From a virus, in the IMG/VR virus record IMGVR_UViG_3300009502_000025, positions 30,113 through 94,112 of that record: a stretch of 64,000 nt of DNA; one strand, written 5' to 3'. This document shows, piece after piece, positions 48,426 through 55,870 of this stretch. A model generated the notes under the pieces. That model did not search any database, had not been told where the DNA came from, and saw only the letters and a list, made by a program, of their open reading frames with translations. A program made the position numbers and the translations under genes. How positions within the stretch are numbered: the first letter of the stretch is position 1; every line of letters starts with the position of its first letter.

Positions 48426-49712
48426 ATGGCAGTTTCAGATGATGCATTCAAGCAGTTTGCAGTAAAAACCGAACAGGAAGAAAGGGATCGCGCAGCTAAA
48501 GCCTCTAGCGGGGGCTATCAGCGAGATTTTGAAAATGTAAAATATTCCGGCCTTGAGAAAGGCGTAATGAAGATCATTCGTGGTCTCGGCGGAGTTCCTA
48601 ATTCAGGCCAAGATAAGTTTACTTCTCGCACTGTGAGACATTCTCAGATCGTTGCAGATGATGGTAAGCGCATTCGAGTCATTCTTCCTCTCAAGACAGA
48701 GAACCCAGCTTTTATTCTATGGAAGATCATAGATAGGGTTACTGAGGTTGAGTGGGTCAATAAGGCGAAGGTATTCGTTAACGAGAGGAAGCATTCTGAT
48801 ATCTTTAGGATGGTGTCTGTTAATGGGTACGCAGAGGGAACTAATCAGGCTAAGTACGACAAGGGTTGGGCTGGTCGCGATTACTTCGTGATGAATTGTA
48901 TCGATCGTTCGATGATGGATTGGCACAAGGAAAATAAGCATTCAGTTATTCTTTCGAAGCAGATCAACACAGTAAATACCGATGACGGTAAGGTACTGGA
49001 GTTTGCTGAAGAAGGTGTACCTGCTTATGGTTTCACTAATCTCTTGGCTTTGAATATCTTCAAGTTCTACGGTGATTGGTGTAATTATGATCTTGGCGTG
49101 GAGAAGCTCGGTCTTATGCAGAGCCCATTCCGACTCATTAATGCTTCGAAGCATGAGGAAGAGGTGCCTGAGGATCTTCGCGATCTCATTAAGTCTGGTC
49201 CTTTGACTGATGAAGAGAAGTCTTGGGAGTTGTACGACCTCGATAAGATTTTCGGTGTAACTTCGTACACAAAGCTTTTCAATAAGCTGAAGTTGTCAAT
49301 CGCAAAGATTGATATGGCCCTCGGTAGTCATTACCTAGATGAGCTGAAGAGTCTCGCAGACCTAGAGGCTGCAAAGAGGAAGGAGCAGAATGAGCAAGCT
49401 GAAGCGGAGAAGGGTGCGAAAGATCCAGATGGATCCGAGTCAGCGGGTCTTAATCCTGATCCTGTACCGGAAGCTCGTCCGGCGAAGCGCCCACAGATGC
49501 AGGATGTGCCTGCTGATGTAGTTGAGCCTAAAGGATTTGCTACATTAACTCCTTCTGAGCTAAGTGGAATCACTAGTTGGGTTCCTGTAGACGGAAAGAA
49601 GTGGAATATCAAGTATAACGTTCCTGGAAAGCAGTATGAGTGTCCCCAGTGTGAAACTCCTGCCCCCGAAACTTATGCTCATTGCCCTGGTTGCGGCATG
49701 TCTTTTGCGTGA
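48426..49712 (+). CDS. Putative ssDNA-binding protein with C-terminal zinc ribbon
   Basis: 428 aa from the ATG seven bases after AGGAG. The N-terminal region is polar and the core (about 60-300) has strand-rich blocks (KRIRVILPLKTENPAFILWK; GRDYFVMNCIDRSMMDWHKE) compatible with an OB-type gp32-like fold. An acidic Pro-rich linker leads to a C-terminal zinc ribbon with CPQC and CPGC. It sits among replication genes with a long leader and well-adapted codons, as expected for an abundant helix-destabilising protein. Family assignment is moderate. Confidence 0.55.
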   Translation: MAVSDDAFKQFAVKTEQEERDRAAKASSGGYQRDFENVKYSGLEKGVMKIIRGLGGVPNSGQDKFTSRTVRHSQIVADDGKRIRVILPLKTENPAFILWKIIDRVTEVEWVNKAKVFVNERKHSDIFRMVSVNGYAEGTNQAKYDKGWAGRDYFVMNCIDRSMMDWHKENKHSVILSKQINTVNTDDGKVLEFAEEGVPAYGFTNLLALNIFKFYGDWCNYDLGVEKLGLMQSPFRLINASKHEEEVPEDLRDLIKSGPLTDEEKSWELYDLDKIFGVTSYTKLFNKLKLSIAKIDMALGSHYLDELKSLADLEAAKRKEQNEQAEAEKGAKDPDGSESAGLNPDPVPEARPAKRPQMQDVPADVVEPKGFATLTPSELSGITSWVPVDGKKWNIKYNVPGKQYECPQCETPAPETYAHCPGCGMSFA

Positions 49713-49727
49713 GAAGGATAATCACAA

Positions 49728-49973
49728 ATGAGAGTATACGATAGAAACAATAAAGAGATTACTGTAGGCACAGAGATTGTGTGGGCTTCAAAGCACGGTT
49801 GTCGGGCGGTATTGAAGCGAGGAATCGTCGAACAGATATCTATGGAGGGTATCAAGGCGAGAATCTCTAATTTCTCCTGGGGGAGAAATGAGGGAGTATA
49901 TCTTGCCAGACTTCCTTTCTCTCTATGGCGTAAGCCTGAGGATGATATTCGTACCGAAGCCGAAGTGATCTAA
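49728..49973 (+). CDS. Hypothetical small beta protein
   Basis: 81 aa with GAGAAGGATA before ATG. The opening resembles an SH3-like barrel (VYDRNNKEITVGTEIVWASK; KRGIVEQISMEGIKARIS). It lies between the ssDNA-binding protein and a terminator. No named family. Confidence 0.6.
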   Translation: MRVYDRNNKEITVGTEIVWASKHGCRAVLKRGIVEQISMEGIKARISNFSWGRNEGVYLARLPFSLWRKPEDDIRTEAEVI

Positions 49974-49994
49974 AGAGAAATAAAGACTTTTACA

Positions 49995-50028
49995 ATAGCC
50001 GTTCGAAAGAACGGCTATATTTATTTAT
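49995..50028 (+). terminator. Rho-independent terminator before queE
   Basis: Stem ATAGCCGTTC with GAACGGCTAT, GAAA loop, then ATTTATTTAT. Confidence 0.85.
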
Positions 50029-50044
50029 AAGAGAGGTGTCGACA

Positions 50045-51907
50045 ATGGAGTTGAATGTAGCTGAGATGTTCGGTCCCGTGCTTCAGGGAGAAGGCAAGTC
50101 TCTCGGCGAGCCAGCTTTCTTTCTGAGGCTATCGAATTGTAATCTTATGTCCATAGGGTATAATCGAGGAATTTCTCAGCCAAAGATATGGATGAATAAA
50201 GGTGGAGAGAAAAATATACAAGATGTAAAGCCTGATGATGTAATCTGGGCCACAAATGAAAACGGAAATCTCGTTGAAACAAAAGTTCTATCAGTATTCG
50301 AATACGACATCAAAGATAGAGTTGAGCTAATAGTCGAAGGGATAGATCACCCTGTTTACTGCTCAGGGGAGCACCCCTGGCTAACAAATCAAGGGTGGAA
50401 GAGAGCTGACGAGCTTCTTAAAGACGATGAAATAATGCATTTTTCTAAGAAGCAGATTCAATCAGAAAGAATGAAAAAGTATAACCCTATTCATGATCCA
50501 GATACTATGAAAAGACATATTGAAAATACGAACTGGACAACTCAGGGAGAAAAAATTAAAGGTGATATTCAAAGAAGGAAAGCTGCAGACACTTATGTAG
50601 ACGCCGTTACTTCCATGAGACGCAATAATCCAGAAAAGTATGCAGAGATGAATAAAAATACCTCAGTAAGAATGACAACTAATAATCCAATGTTTAATCA
50701 GGAAGTAGTTAAAAAAAGTAGAGGGACCCACCAGAATATAAATCAATATTACCCCTTTATGTCCAAATCAGAGAAAGATTTTTCTAATATTGCTATGAAA
50801 ATGGGGCTGCCAGTTAAGTATATTGGAAGATTTGATCTTCAGATTAAACACAAGAGTAAAACATACTACCCTGATTTTATAATTGAGGGGACAAATAGAC
50901 TTCTGGAAATATACTACTCAAAAGGGAAATTATATTCTCACAGGAATGAACAGTGGAAAAAAGAAAGGCTGGAGGCCTTCGAGGCTAATGGCTATTCCTG
51001 CACGTTTGTAAATTGTTCCGAGAGCAATATTAATGATATTAAAGATTTAATATCCACCGAAATAAAAATGCAGAACGGGGTAAAGATTATATCTGTAACA
51101 AAAGTTAATCAATTTAAAACCCATTATGAGGGAGAAAAATCGTTATCTAATTCCGATACCCAGTTCAATATTACCACTAAGCCGATGAGAGCAATTGATA
51201 TTATGTGTTACCCTTATCATAATTTCATAGTTGATGGAATGGTTACGCATAATTGCGGCGGTCATAACGGTGAGAAAGTTCGCGATGGGTCCGCTACTTG
51301 GTGGTGTGACTCTGAAAAGATTTGGCGAGAAAGTAAATCGTATACTCCTGGTGAAATTATTGAATATATTAAGGACGCGGGTGAGCTTGATAATATTAGA
51401 TCTGGATCTACTCACTTAGTTATTACTGGCGGCGAGCCTCTCTTACGCAGGAATATCGATCCGCTAAAACTACTTATTGAAATGCTGAGGTATGATAATC
51501 TCGCAGATCAGACATTCTATCCTTATATTGAGGTTGAGACGAACGGCACTTGCTCAACAGAAGACTTCTTGGATACGTATGTTGATCAGGTTAATTGTAG
51601 CCCTAAACTAGCTAATAGTGGTGTGCCTCGAGAGCAAAGAATTAAGCAGGATGCTATTGAGGAGATAAAGAATCATCTTAACTCTTGGTTCAAATTCGTT
51701 GTTAGCAAACCTGAAGATTGGAATGAGATCGAGAAAGATTTCTTGCCACTTATATTTAAGGATCAGATCATACTGATGCCTGCGGGAGCATCTCGCGAGG
51801 ATCTTTTAGTTACGAGTCCTATTGTATGGGAGATGGCTTGCAAGCATAACGTCAAGGCTACAACAAGACTGCAGACCATAACTTGGGATAAGAGAGTTGG
51901 CGTATGA
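50045..51907 (+). CDS. queE: QueE-like radical SAM enzyme (7-carboxy-7-deazaguanine synthase) interrupted by an intein
   Basis: The host protein parts are residues 1-35 (NVAEMFGPVLQGEGKSLGEP; FLRLSNCNLM) and 404-end (CGGHNG...WWCDSE; VITGGEPLL; VETNGT; CSPKL; TTRLQTITWD). Joined they restore CNLMCGG...WWC, the iron-sulphur Cys set of QueE. Between them is a 368-residue intein with a nuclease domain. QueE makes CDG from carboxy-tetrahydropterin for queuosine or phage 7-deazaguanine DNA modification. ATG 50045 follows GAGAGGTG. No other genes of the pathway are in the window. ATGA overlap with the next gene. Confidence 0.85.
   Translation: MELNVAEMFGPVLQGEGKSLGEPAFFLRLSNCNLMSIGYNRGISQPKIWMNKGGEKNIQDVKPDDVIWATNENGNLVETKVLSVFEYDIKDRVELIVEGIDHPVYCSGEHPWLTNQGWKRADELLKDDEIMHFSKKQIQSERMKKYNPIHDPDTMKRHIENTNWTTQGEKIKGDIQRRKAADTYVDAVTSMRRNNPEKYAEMNKNTSVRMTTNNPMFNQEVVKKSRGTHQNINQYYPFMSKSEKDFSNIAMKMGLPVKYIGRFDLQIKHKSKTYYPDFIIEGTNRLLEIYYSKGKLYSHRNEQWKKERLEAFEANGYSCTFVNCSESNINDIKDLISTEIKMQNGVKIISVTKVNQFKTHYEGEKSLSNSDTQFNITTKPMRAIDIMCYPYHNFIVDGMVTHNCGGHNGEKVRDGSATWWCDSEKIWRESKSYTPGEIIEYIKDAGELDNIRSGSTHLVITGGEPLLRRNIDPLKLLIEMLRYDNLADQTFYPYIEVETNGTCSTEDFLDTYVDQVNCSPKLANSGVPREQRIKQDAIEEIKNHLNSWFKFVVSKPEDWNEIEKDFLPLIFKDQIILMPAGASREDLLVTSPIVWEMACKHNVKATTRLQTITWDKRVGV
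50150..51253 (+). mobile_element. Intein with Vsr-like (PD-(D/E)xK / EDxHD-type) endonuclease domain
   Basis: 368 codons from Ser (50150) to Asn (51251-51253), followed by extein Cys. N-terminal splicing block B is GEHPWLTNQGWKRADEL; C-terminal blocks are DIMCYPYHNFIVDG and VTHN. The middle (about intein residues 200-300) reads MSKSEKDFSNIAMKMGLPV, then YYPDFIIEGTNRLLEIYYSK and a long basic helix ending GYSCTFVN: the strand-rich PD...E layout of Vsr-like homing nucleases. It uses Ser1, not Cys1. Probably able to splice; activity cannot be judged from sequence. Confidence 0.8.
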
Positions 51908-52302
51908 TATTGGACAACGTATTCGTATTACCTATCATTCGAAGAAATTATCCCTCTTCCATAAAGGGAGAACTTTCACAAGAATTTCCTATTCAGGAGG
52001 ACACTCGAGTTTTCTTGGGAGACTTTGCTTACGATAGAATGGAGATTTCTGGAGGATGGTATCATTCTTTCCTGAAGGGATGGAAATGGGATCCCTGGCA
52101 ACTAATCAATGTAAAAGGGAAAGTTTCTAGATATGAGTCTAAGGGATTATTTAATCTAATACCAACTACTTTAACGTCCACAGAAATTATTGACACTTGT
52201 GATTCTATCGCCGACGAGCTCCCAGAGCCTATTCGTATTGCCTGGGAGCTTCGATGCGAAGTGTATAACAATGCACATCCGGAGATAAAGATAAATGAGT
52301 AA
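51904..52302 (+). CDS. Hypothetical protein behind queE
   Basis: 132 aa, ATGA overlap with queE. Rich in aromatic residues in the middle (YHSFLKGWKWDPWQLINVKG), with a C-terminal helix (ADELPEPIRIAWELRCEVYN). Translational coupling to queE suggests a linked role, but no family is recognised. Confidence 0.6.
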   Translation: MILDNVFVLPIIRRNYPSSIKGELSQEFPIQEDTRVFLGDFAYDRMEISGGWYHSFLKGWKWDPWQLINVKGKVSRYESKGLFNLIPTTLTSTEIIDTCDSIADELPEPIRIAWELRCEVYNNAHPEIKINE

Positions 52303-52528
52303 AATGATGGGTTTCGAATGCGTTGTGCGCGGCTTACGTATCGAGAGGCTGATGAAGAGAACATCGTGGCCAGATAATATATACATTACTTTCAAAGATA
52401 AAGAAGTTCGTCAGTATGCTATTCAGGAAGATGGGCATGATATGCATCAGCAATATATGGCATCTGGAGAAGATATATTAGCTACAGACTGGGAGATTTC
52501 TCCACGTGATCCTAGTTACAGAGGTTAA
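52295..52528 (+). CDS. DUF2829/Tad2-like small protein (candidate anti-Thoeris)
   Basis: 77 aa overlapping the previous gene. The pattern 'GFECVVRGLRIERLMKRTSW' near the N-terminus and 'MASGEDILATDWEI' near the C-terminus follows the DUF2829 layout (L--G--v-R--W ... S--DilA-DWe). Tad2, a DUF2829 protein of phage SPO1, binds and sequesters the signal molecule of the Thoeris defence. Many residues of the middle are missing here, so this is a shortened version or a distant relative. Confidence 0.5.
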   Translation: MSKMMGFECVVRGLRIERLMKRTSWPDNIYITFKDKEVRQYAIQEDGHDMHQQYMASGEDILATDWEISPRDPSYRG

Positions 52529-53305
52529 ATGAAAGACTTCATACAATGCAGAACATGCGCAAAAAAGCCTGGACCTAAAAATATGCCAGGCTTTTTTTAC
52601 GTAGACTTAGAAAATGGACAGCAAGCCATAGCAGAGTGTTCTTGCCACAAGAGATTTGTCAAGGAAGAACTTAATAGAATCAAAGCAAGTAAGGCTGGGC
52701 TTTGGTACTCTGATTATACTCCGGCGAATGATTATGTGGGAACTAAAAGTTTACAGAATGTAGAACACTTAGAAGAGTATATCAGATTTTTTAAATCTCC
52801 TGCCTACTCTAGTTCCATCATATATATGCACGGCCCCAATGGATCCCAAAAGACGACGTTAGCTCAGTGGGTCGGTTTGAGCCTTCTTCGTAAGGGATTT
52901 AAGGTCAAATATATTCTTATGCAGTATCTTGTATCGAAGTTAGCTAACGAGAACTTTGAGACTGATGAAGAGGCTATTAAAGAACTCGAGGATCTGAAGA
53001 ATGTAGATTGTCTCATTATAGACGAGGCCTTAGATAAAAATAAGGTGACCCTGTATAAGTCAGGATACCAGTTGCCCTTCTTGGAGTCTTTCATTAGAGA
53101 TAGAGTAGATTATAGGAAAAAAGGCATTGTATTCGTTAGCAACGTAGCGCCTAGTGATATTGAGAGCCAAGGATTCGGCAAATCTATACAAGACTTTATA
53201 GTTAGGAACACTGTTCCCAAAGAAACAGATCTTTTATTTAAAGATGTGTATCATCAGGTTAAGTCCTCTTTTGATGTTGATAAGTTGTTTAAGGGGAATA
53301 AATGA
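52529..53305 (+). CDS. DnaC-like helicase loader (AAA+ ATPase)
   Basis: 258 aa. A Cys-rich N-terminus (CRTCAKK ... CSCHKR) may bind zinc. The AAA+ core has a Walker A MHGPNGSQKTTLAQW (about 100), where the usual second Gly is Gln, Walker B CLIIDEALD (about 150), and sensor-1-like FVSNVAP. Length and the DnaB gene directly downstream (ATGA overlap) fit a DnaC/DnaI-type loader. A perfect intrinsic terminator lies inside codons 11-24 (52561-52597). Confidence 0.8.
   Translation: MKDFIQCRTCAKKPGPKNMPGFFYVDLENGQQAIAECSCHKRFVKEELNRIKASKAGLWYSDYTPANDYVGTKSLQNVEHLEEYIRFFKSPAYSSSIIYMHGPNGSQKTTLAQWVGLSLLRKGFKVKYILMQYLVSKLANENFETDEEAIKELEDLKNVDCLIIDEALDKNKVTLYKSGYQLPFLESFIRDRVDYRKKGIVFVSNVAPSDIESQGFGKSIQDFIVRNTVPKETDLLFKDVYHQVKSSFDVDKLFKGNK
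52561..52597 (+). terminator. Intragenic terminator at the start of the helicase-loader gene
   Basis: A perfect 12-bp stem (AAAAAAGCCTGG at 52561-52572 with CCAGGCTTTTTT at 52586-52597), loop of 13 bases, and a seven-T run (52592-52598). It is bidirectional in form. It would truncate transcripts heading into loader and DnaB genes unless translation or antitermination prevents it. Confidence 0.7.
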
Positions 53306-54693
53306 AAAGATCTAATCAAGACTTCATAGTACCGGCAGAATTTCAAGTACTGAAAATCCTTATTGACAACGAAGTCGATTGCCAGATTCTAAATGAGGGA
53401 ATGTTTCCTCATGAGGAAGCTAAAGCTCTCTTTCAGTCAGTAATGAAATTGAAAGACAAGGGCGAGTCTATAACTGAAGGATCTTTACTACGAGAAGCTA
53501 ACTTCCTCAACGACGATATCGACTTGCCTATGATCAAGAGTCTGATGGATCATAAGGCCGACCTCTCTAATTGGTTTCCGGCTATAGAGACCTTGCGGAA
53601 AGCTAGTATTAAGTATCAGTTGAACTTAGCTTTCAATAAGTTAGCCGAGACGACTAGTTTACCGGACGACTTAGAGTCTACTGGTATAAGTAACTCTCTA
53701 TACGAAGCTCAACAGGTTTTGTCTCGCGGTAGTAAAGCTACTGAGTCTAAGACTTTGGAAGAATGCTTAGACGATTATAAAGACGTTCTGGAAATGAGAC
53801 GTTTAGGAAAGTACTATCCTTTCGGCGATCAGTTCCTTGATTCTCATTTGACGAAGAAGGCAGCGCCCGGGCAAGTCATCATGGTTGCTGGTTCGACAGG
53901 CACAGGTAAATCAGCGTACGCTTTAAATATTCTAAATGGTATGATTAACTTAGGTCAGCCATGTATGTACTTCTCCTTGGAAATGGATACGGAGTCGACC
54001 TTCGATAGACTATTAGCAATGAGAACTAGCGTGCCTGTTGAAGGCTGGTATACATCTGGCAATCAAATAAATCCTCTTCTGCGAAAGCTTGAAGAGGAGC
54101 GAAAGCTCTTAGAGAATAAGCCGTTCAGGTTTATCGATGATCCCAATGTCGATCTCGGTACTATACAATCTCTCATTCGAGAATTCAAGATGGTATATAG
54201 GGTCGATTACATTTTTGTCGTTATTGACTTGGTGACTATGGTGAAGGAATTCTCTATGATGACCGGACAAAAGTCTTTAGCGAATGCTATAGAATTCGCG
54301 GTTAATAGGCTGAATGCTATGGCCAAGACAGAGAACGTGTGTTTCATGTGTGTGGCTCAGATGAATAGAGAGGCGGATAAAGAAAAGATAACTGAAATTG
54401 AAGATATTGATAAATTGAAGCCTACGCTAAACCATATCAAGAATAGTAATGCTATGGCAGAGCGAGCGAGAACAGTGCTATCTATATTTAGGGGCAAGTA
54501 TTACGCGGACAGATATTTTCCAGATGACGAGGCAGTAGAGTATATGGACGATATCATGGAAGTATCTATTTTGAAGCAAAGCCAAGGAAGAGTTGGCTCT
54601 ATAGGTAAGTATTTGTTCGAAGGTGAGTGTTTTCAATTGAAGCCTTACATAGAAGCAGACCACATTGATACTAATTCTGTAGGCGAATACTGA
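53302..54693 (+). CDS. Replicative DNA helicase, DnaB type
   Basis: 463 aa. A short N-terminal helical domain precedes the RecA-fold: H1/Walker A MVAGSTGTGKSAYAL (about 195-208), CMYFSLEMDTESTFDRLLA, Walker B YIFVVIDLVTMV, the H3/H4 stretch ENVCFMCVAQMNREAD, and the arginine-finger end MEVSILKQSQGRVG. It unwinds the fork as a hexamer and would be loaded by the upstream DnaC-like protein and work with the DnaG-type primase at 10935. Confidence 0.92.
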   Translation: MKRSNQDFIVPAEFQVLKILIDNEVDCQILNEGMFPHEEAKALFQSVMKLKDKGESITEGSLLREANFLNDDIDLPMIKSLMDHKADLSNWFPAIETLRKASIKYQLNLAFNKLAETTSLPDDLESTGISNSLYEAQQVLSRGSKATESKTLEECLDDYKDVLEMRRLGKYYPFGDQFLDSHLTKKAAPGQVIMVAGSTGTGKSAYALNILNGMINLGQPCMYFSLEMDTESTFDRLLAMRTSVPVEGWYTSGNQINPLLRKLEEERKLLENKPFRFIDDPNVDLGTIQSLIREFKMVYRVDYIFVVIDLVTMVKEFSMMTGQKSLANAIEFAVNRLNAMAKTENVCFMCVAQMNREADKEKITEIEDIDKLKPTLNHIKNSNAMAERARTVLSIFRGKYYADRYFPDDEAVEYMDDIMEVSILKQSQGRVGSIGKYLFEGECFQLKPYIEADHIDTNSVGEY

Positions 54694-54706
54694 AAAAATC
54701 AGCAAA

Positions 54707-54728
54707 ATAAGCGCCACCTAAGCGCTTC
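54707..54728 (+). terminator. Weak hairpin after the DnaB gene
   Basis: AAGCGC pairs with GCGCTT around CACCTAA, followed by CTTC rather than a T run. Possibly a weak terminator. Confidence 0.35.
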
Positions 54729-54735
54729 TTCGCCG

Positions 54736-54750
54736 TATATTATATACGTA
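54736..54750 (+). promoter_or_regulatory. Promoter box TATATTATATACGTA of the J-domain gene
   Basis: Identical over 15 bases to 7539-7553. A GAGGTGA ribosome site and ATG 54763 follow within 15 bases. Confidence 0.6.
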
Positions 54751-54762
54751 CGAGGTGACAAG

Positions 54763-55257
54763 ATGCGGTGGTGGTTGTGGAAAGGATTCCCTTTCAGACG
54801 GTTCGAGTGCTGGCCAGGTCAGTACGCCGCTACCGAAGAGCGCTGGCCTGGTGAGATTGGCCGGTTTCCGGAAAGTCCTGCGGAAAAACAGGCCAGAATG
54901 GAAAGTCACACCTATCGTTGCGACGATGGAACAATTTACGTATACGGGGTGTACCAGGGTAGGTGGAAGCCAGCGGAAACCAAGAAAGAGGAGCCCAGGC
55001 CGTCATTTACCTATTCCTACAGCGAGAAACCTCGCCCCTCGGAATCTAAGATTCTAGCCCAGTACCGGGAGGATTACGCTAATCTCGGCCTATCTTACGG
55101 TGCGTCGTATAATCAGGCCCACGAGGCCTACAGGGCTCTCTTGAAGCGCTACCATCCCGATGTCAATCCTGGAAAGGGTTCTACGGAAATGACGCAAAAA
55201 ATAAATACTTCCTGGAGGAATATAGAGAGGTACTTAAAAAGTTACCAAGCAGCCTGA
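54763..55257 (+). CDS. J-domain (DnaJ-like) protein
   Basis: 164 aa, ATG after GAGGTGA. The C-terminal 60 residues are a J domain: helix II AHEAYRALLKRY, the invariant HPD loop (YHPDVNPGKG), then helices III and IV. The N-terminal 100 residues are unusual (MRWWLWKGFPFRRFECWPG...) and unrecognised. J domains stimulate Hsp70 (DnaK) ATPase, so the phage protein may direct the host DnaK to a phage or host target. GC-rich codon use, its own promoter and terminator mark it as a moron-like insertion. Confidence 0.85.
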   Translation: MRWWLWKGFPFRRFECWPGQYAATEERWPGEIGRFPESPAEKQARMESHTYRCDDGTIYVYGVYQGRWKPAETKKEEPRPSFTYSYSEKPRPSESKILAQYREDYANLGLSYGASYNQAHEAYRALLKRYHPDVNPGKGSTEMTQKINTSWRNIERYLKSYQAA

Positions 55258-55276
55258 TCTGAATCTCAAATAACCC

Positions 55277-55308
55277 AATAGCCGGTTTGATCGACCGGCT
55301 ATTATTTT
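55277..55308 (+). terminator. Rho-independent terminator after the J-domain gene
   Basis: Stem AATAGCCGGT with ACCGGCTATT, a seven-base loop, then ATTTTTAT. Confidence 0.8.
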
Positions 55309-55328
55309 TATGTTCGAAGGAGAATTTT

Positions 55329-55847
55329 ATGTTGAAAAAAGTAGCAATTTTAAGTTATGTTTTTTTTGTTCTAGTCGCTAATGTTTATGCTGTGCCGCCC
55401 GGGTTTGATCCTCATCTTTTAGGATACATAGATTCTGTGTGTGCTAAGAATAAAATTCCCCCTGTTGTAGTCTATGCGATTATAGAGGTGGAATCCAAGT
55501 GGAATGCACGAGCATGTGGGCGAGGGACTGATTTCGGGTTGATGCAGTTGAATGTAAACTACATACCCGAGTTCATAGATAAATATGGAAACGCTGGTTA
55601 CAAGTATAGCCCGAAAAGTGATCCGTATGATAATGTTGTGATAGGTATCCGCCATTTAAGACGTCTGTTAGATTTATTTCAGGGAGATTACTTTAAAGCC
55701 ATCATCGCTTATAACTGTGGATACTCAAGAGTCATAGAAAGTAAAATCCCCTTATCTTCTATCGATTATCTCGAGAAAGTGCTGATGAACGTTTCTTTTA
55801 CTGAGACTGAAATAAGAAATAAGAGCTCTTGGAGGAAATTCTACTAA
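55329..55847 (+). CDS. Exported lytic transglycosylase (SLT domain)
   Basis: 172 aa from ATG after AAGGAGA. A typical signal peptide (MLKKVAILSYVFFVLVANVYA, cut after VYA) is followed by a goose-type lysozyme/SLT fold: catalytic Glu in YAIIEVESKWNA, TDFGLMQLN, and AIIAYNCGYS. It cleaves glycan strands to 1,6-anhydro ends. An exported transglycosylase separate from the amidase may help DNA entry, envelope expansion or lysis. Confidence 0.85.
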   Translation: MLKKVAILSYVFFVLVANVYAVPPGFDPHLLGYIDSVCAKNKIPPVVVYAIIEVESKWNARACGRGTDFGLMQLNVNYIPEFIDKYGNAGYKYSPKSDPYDNVVIGIRHLRRLLDLFQGDYFKAIIAYNCGYSRVIESKIPLSSIDYLEKVLMNVSFTETEIRNKSSWRKFY

Positions 55848-55850
55848 TTA
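55843..55850 (+). promoter_or_regulatory. ACTAATTA motif upstream of the sigma-like gene
   Basis: Overlaps the transglycosylase stop; GAAGGATATCC and ATG 55871 follow. A sigma gene under its own motif would allow positive feedback. Confidence 0.45.
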
Positions 55851-55870
55851 AGGATATTGAAGGATATCCT

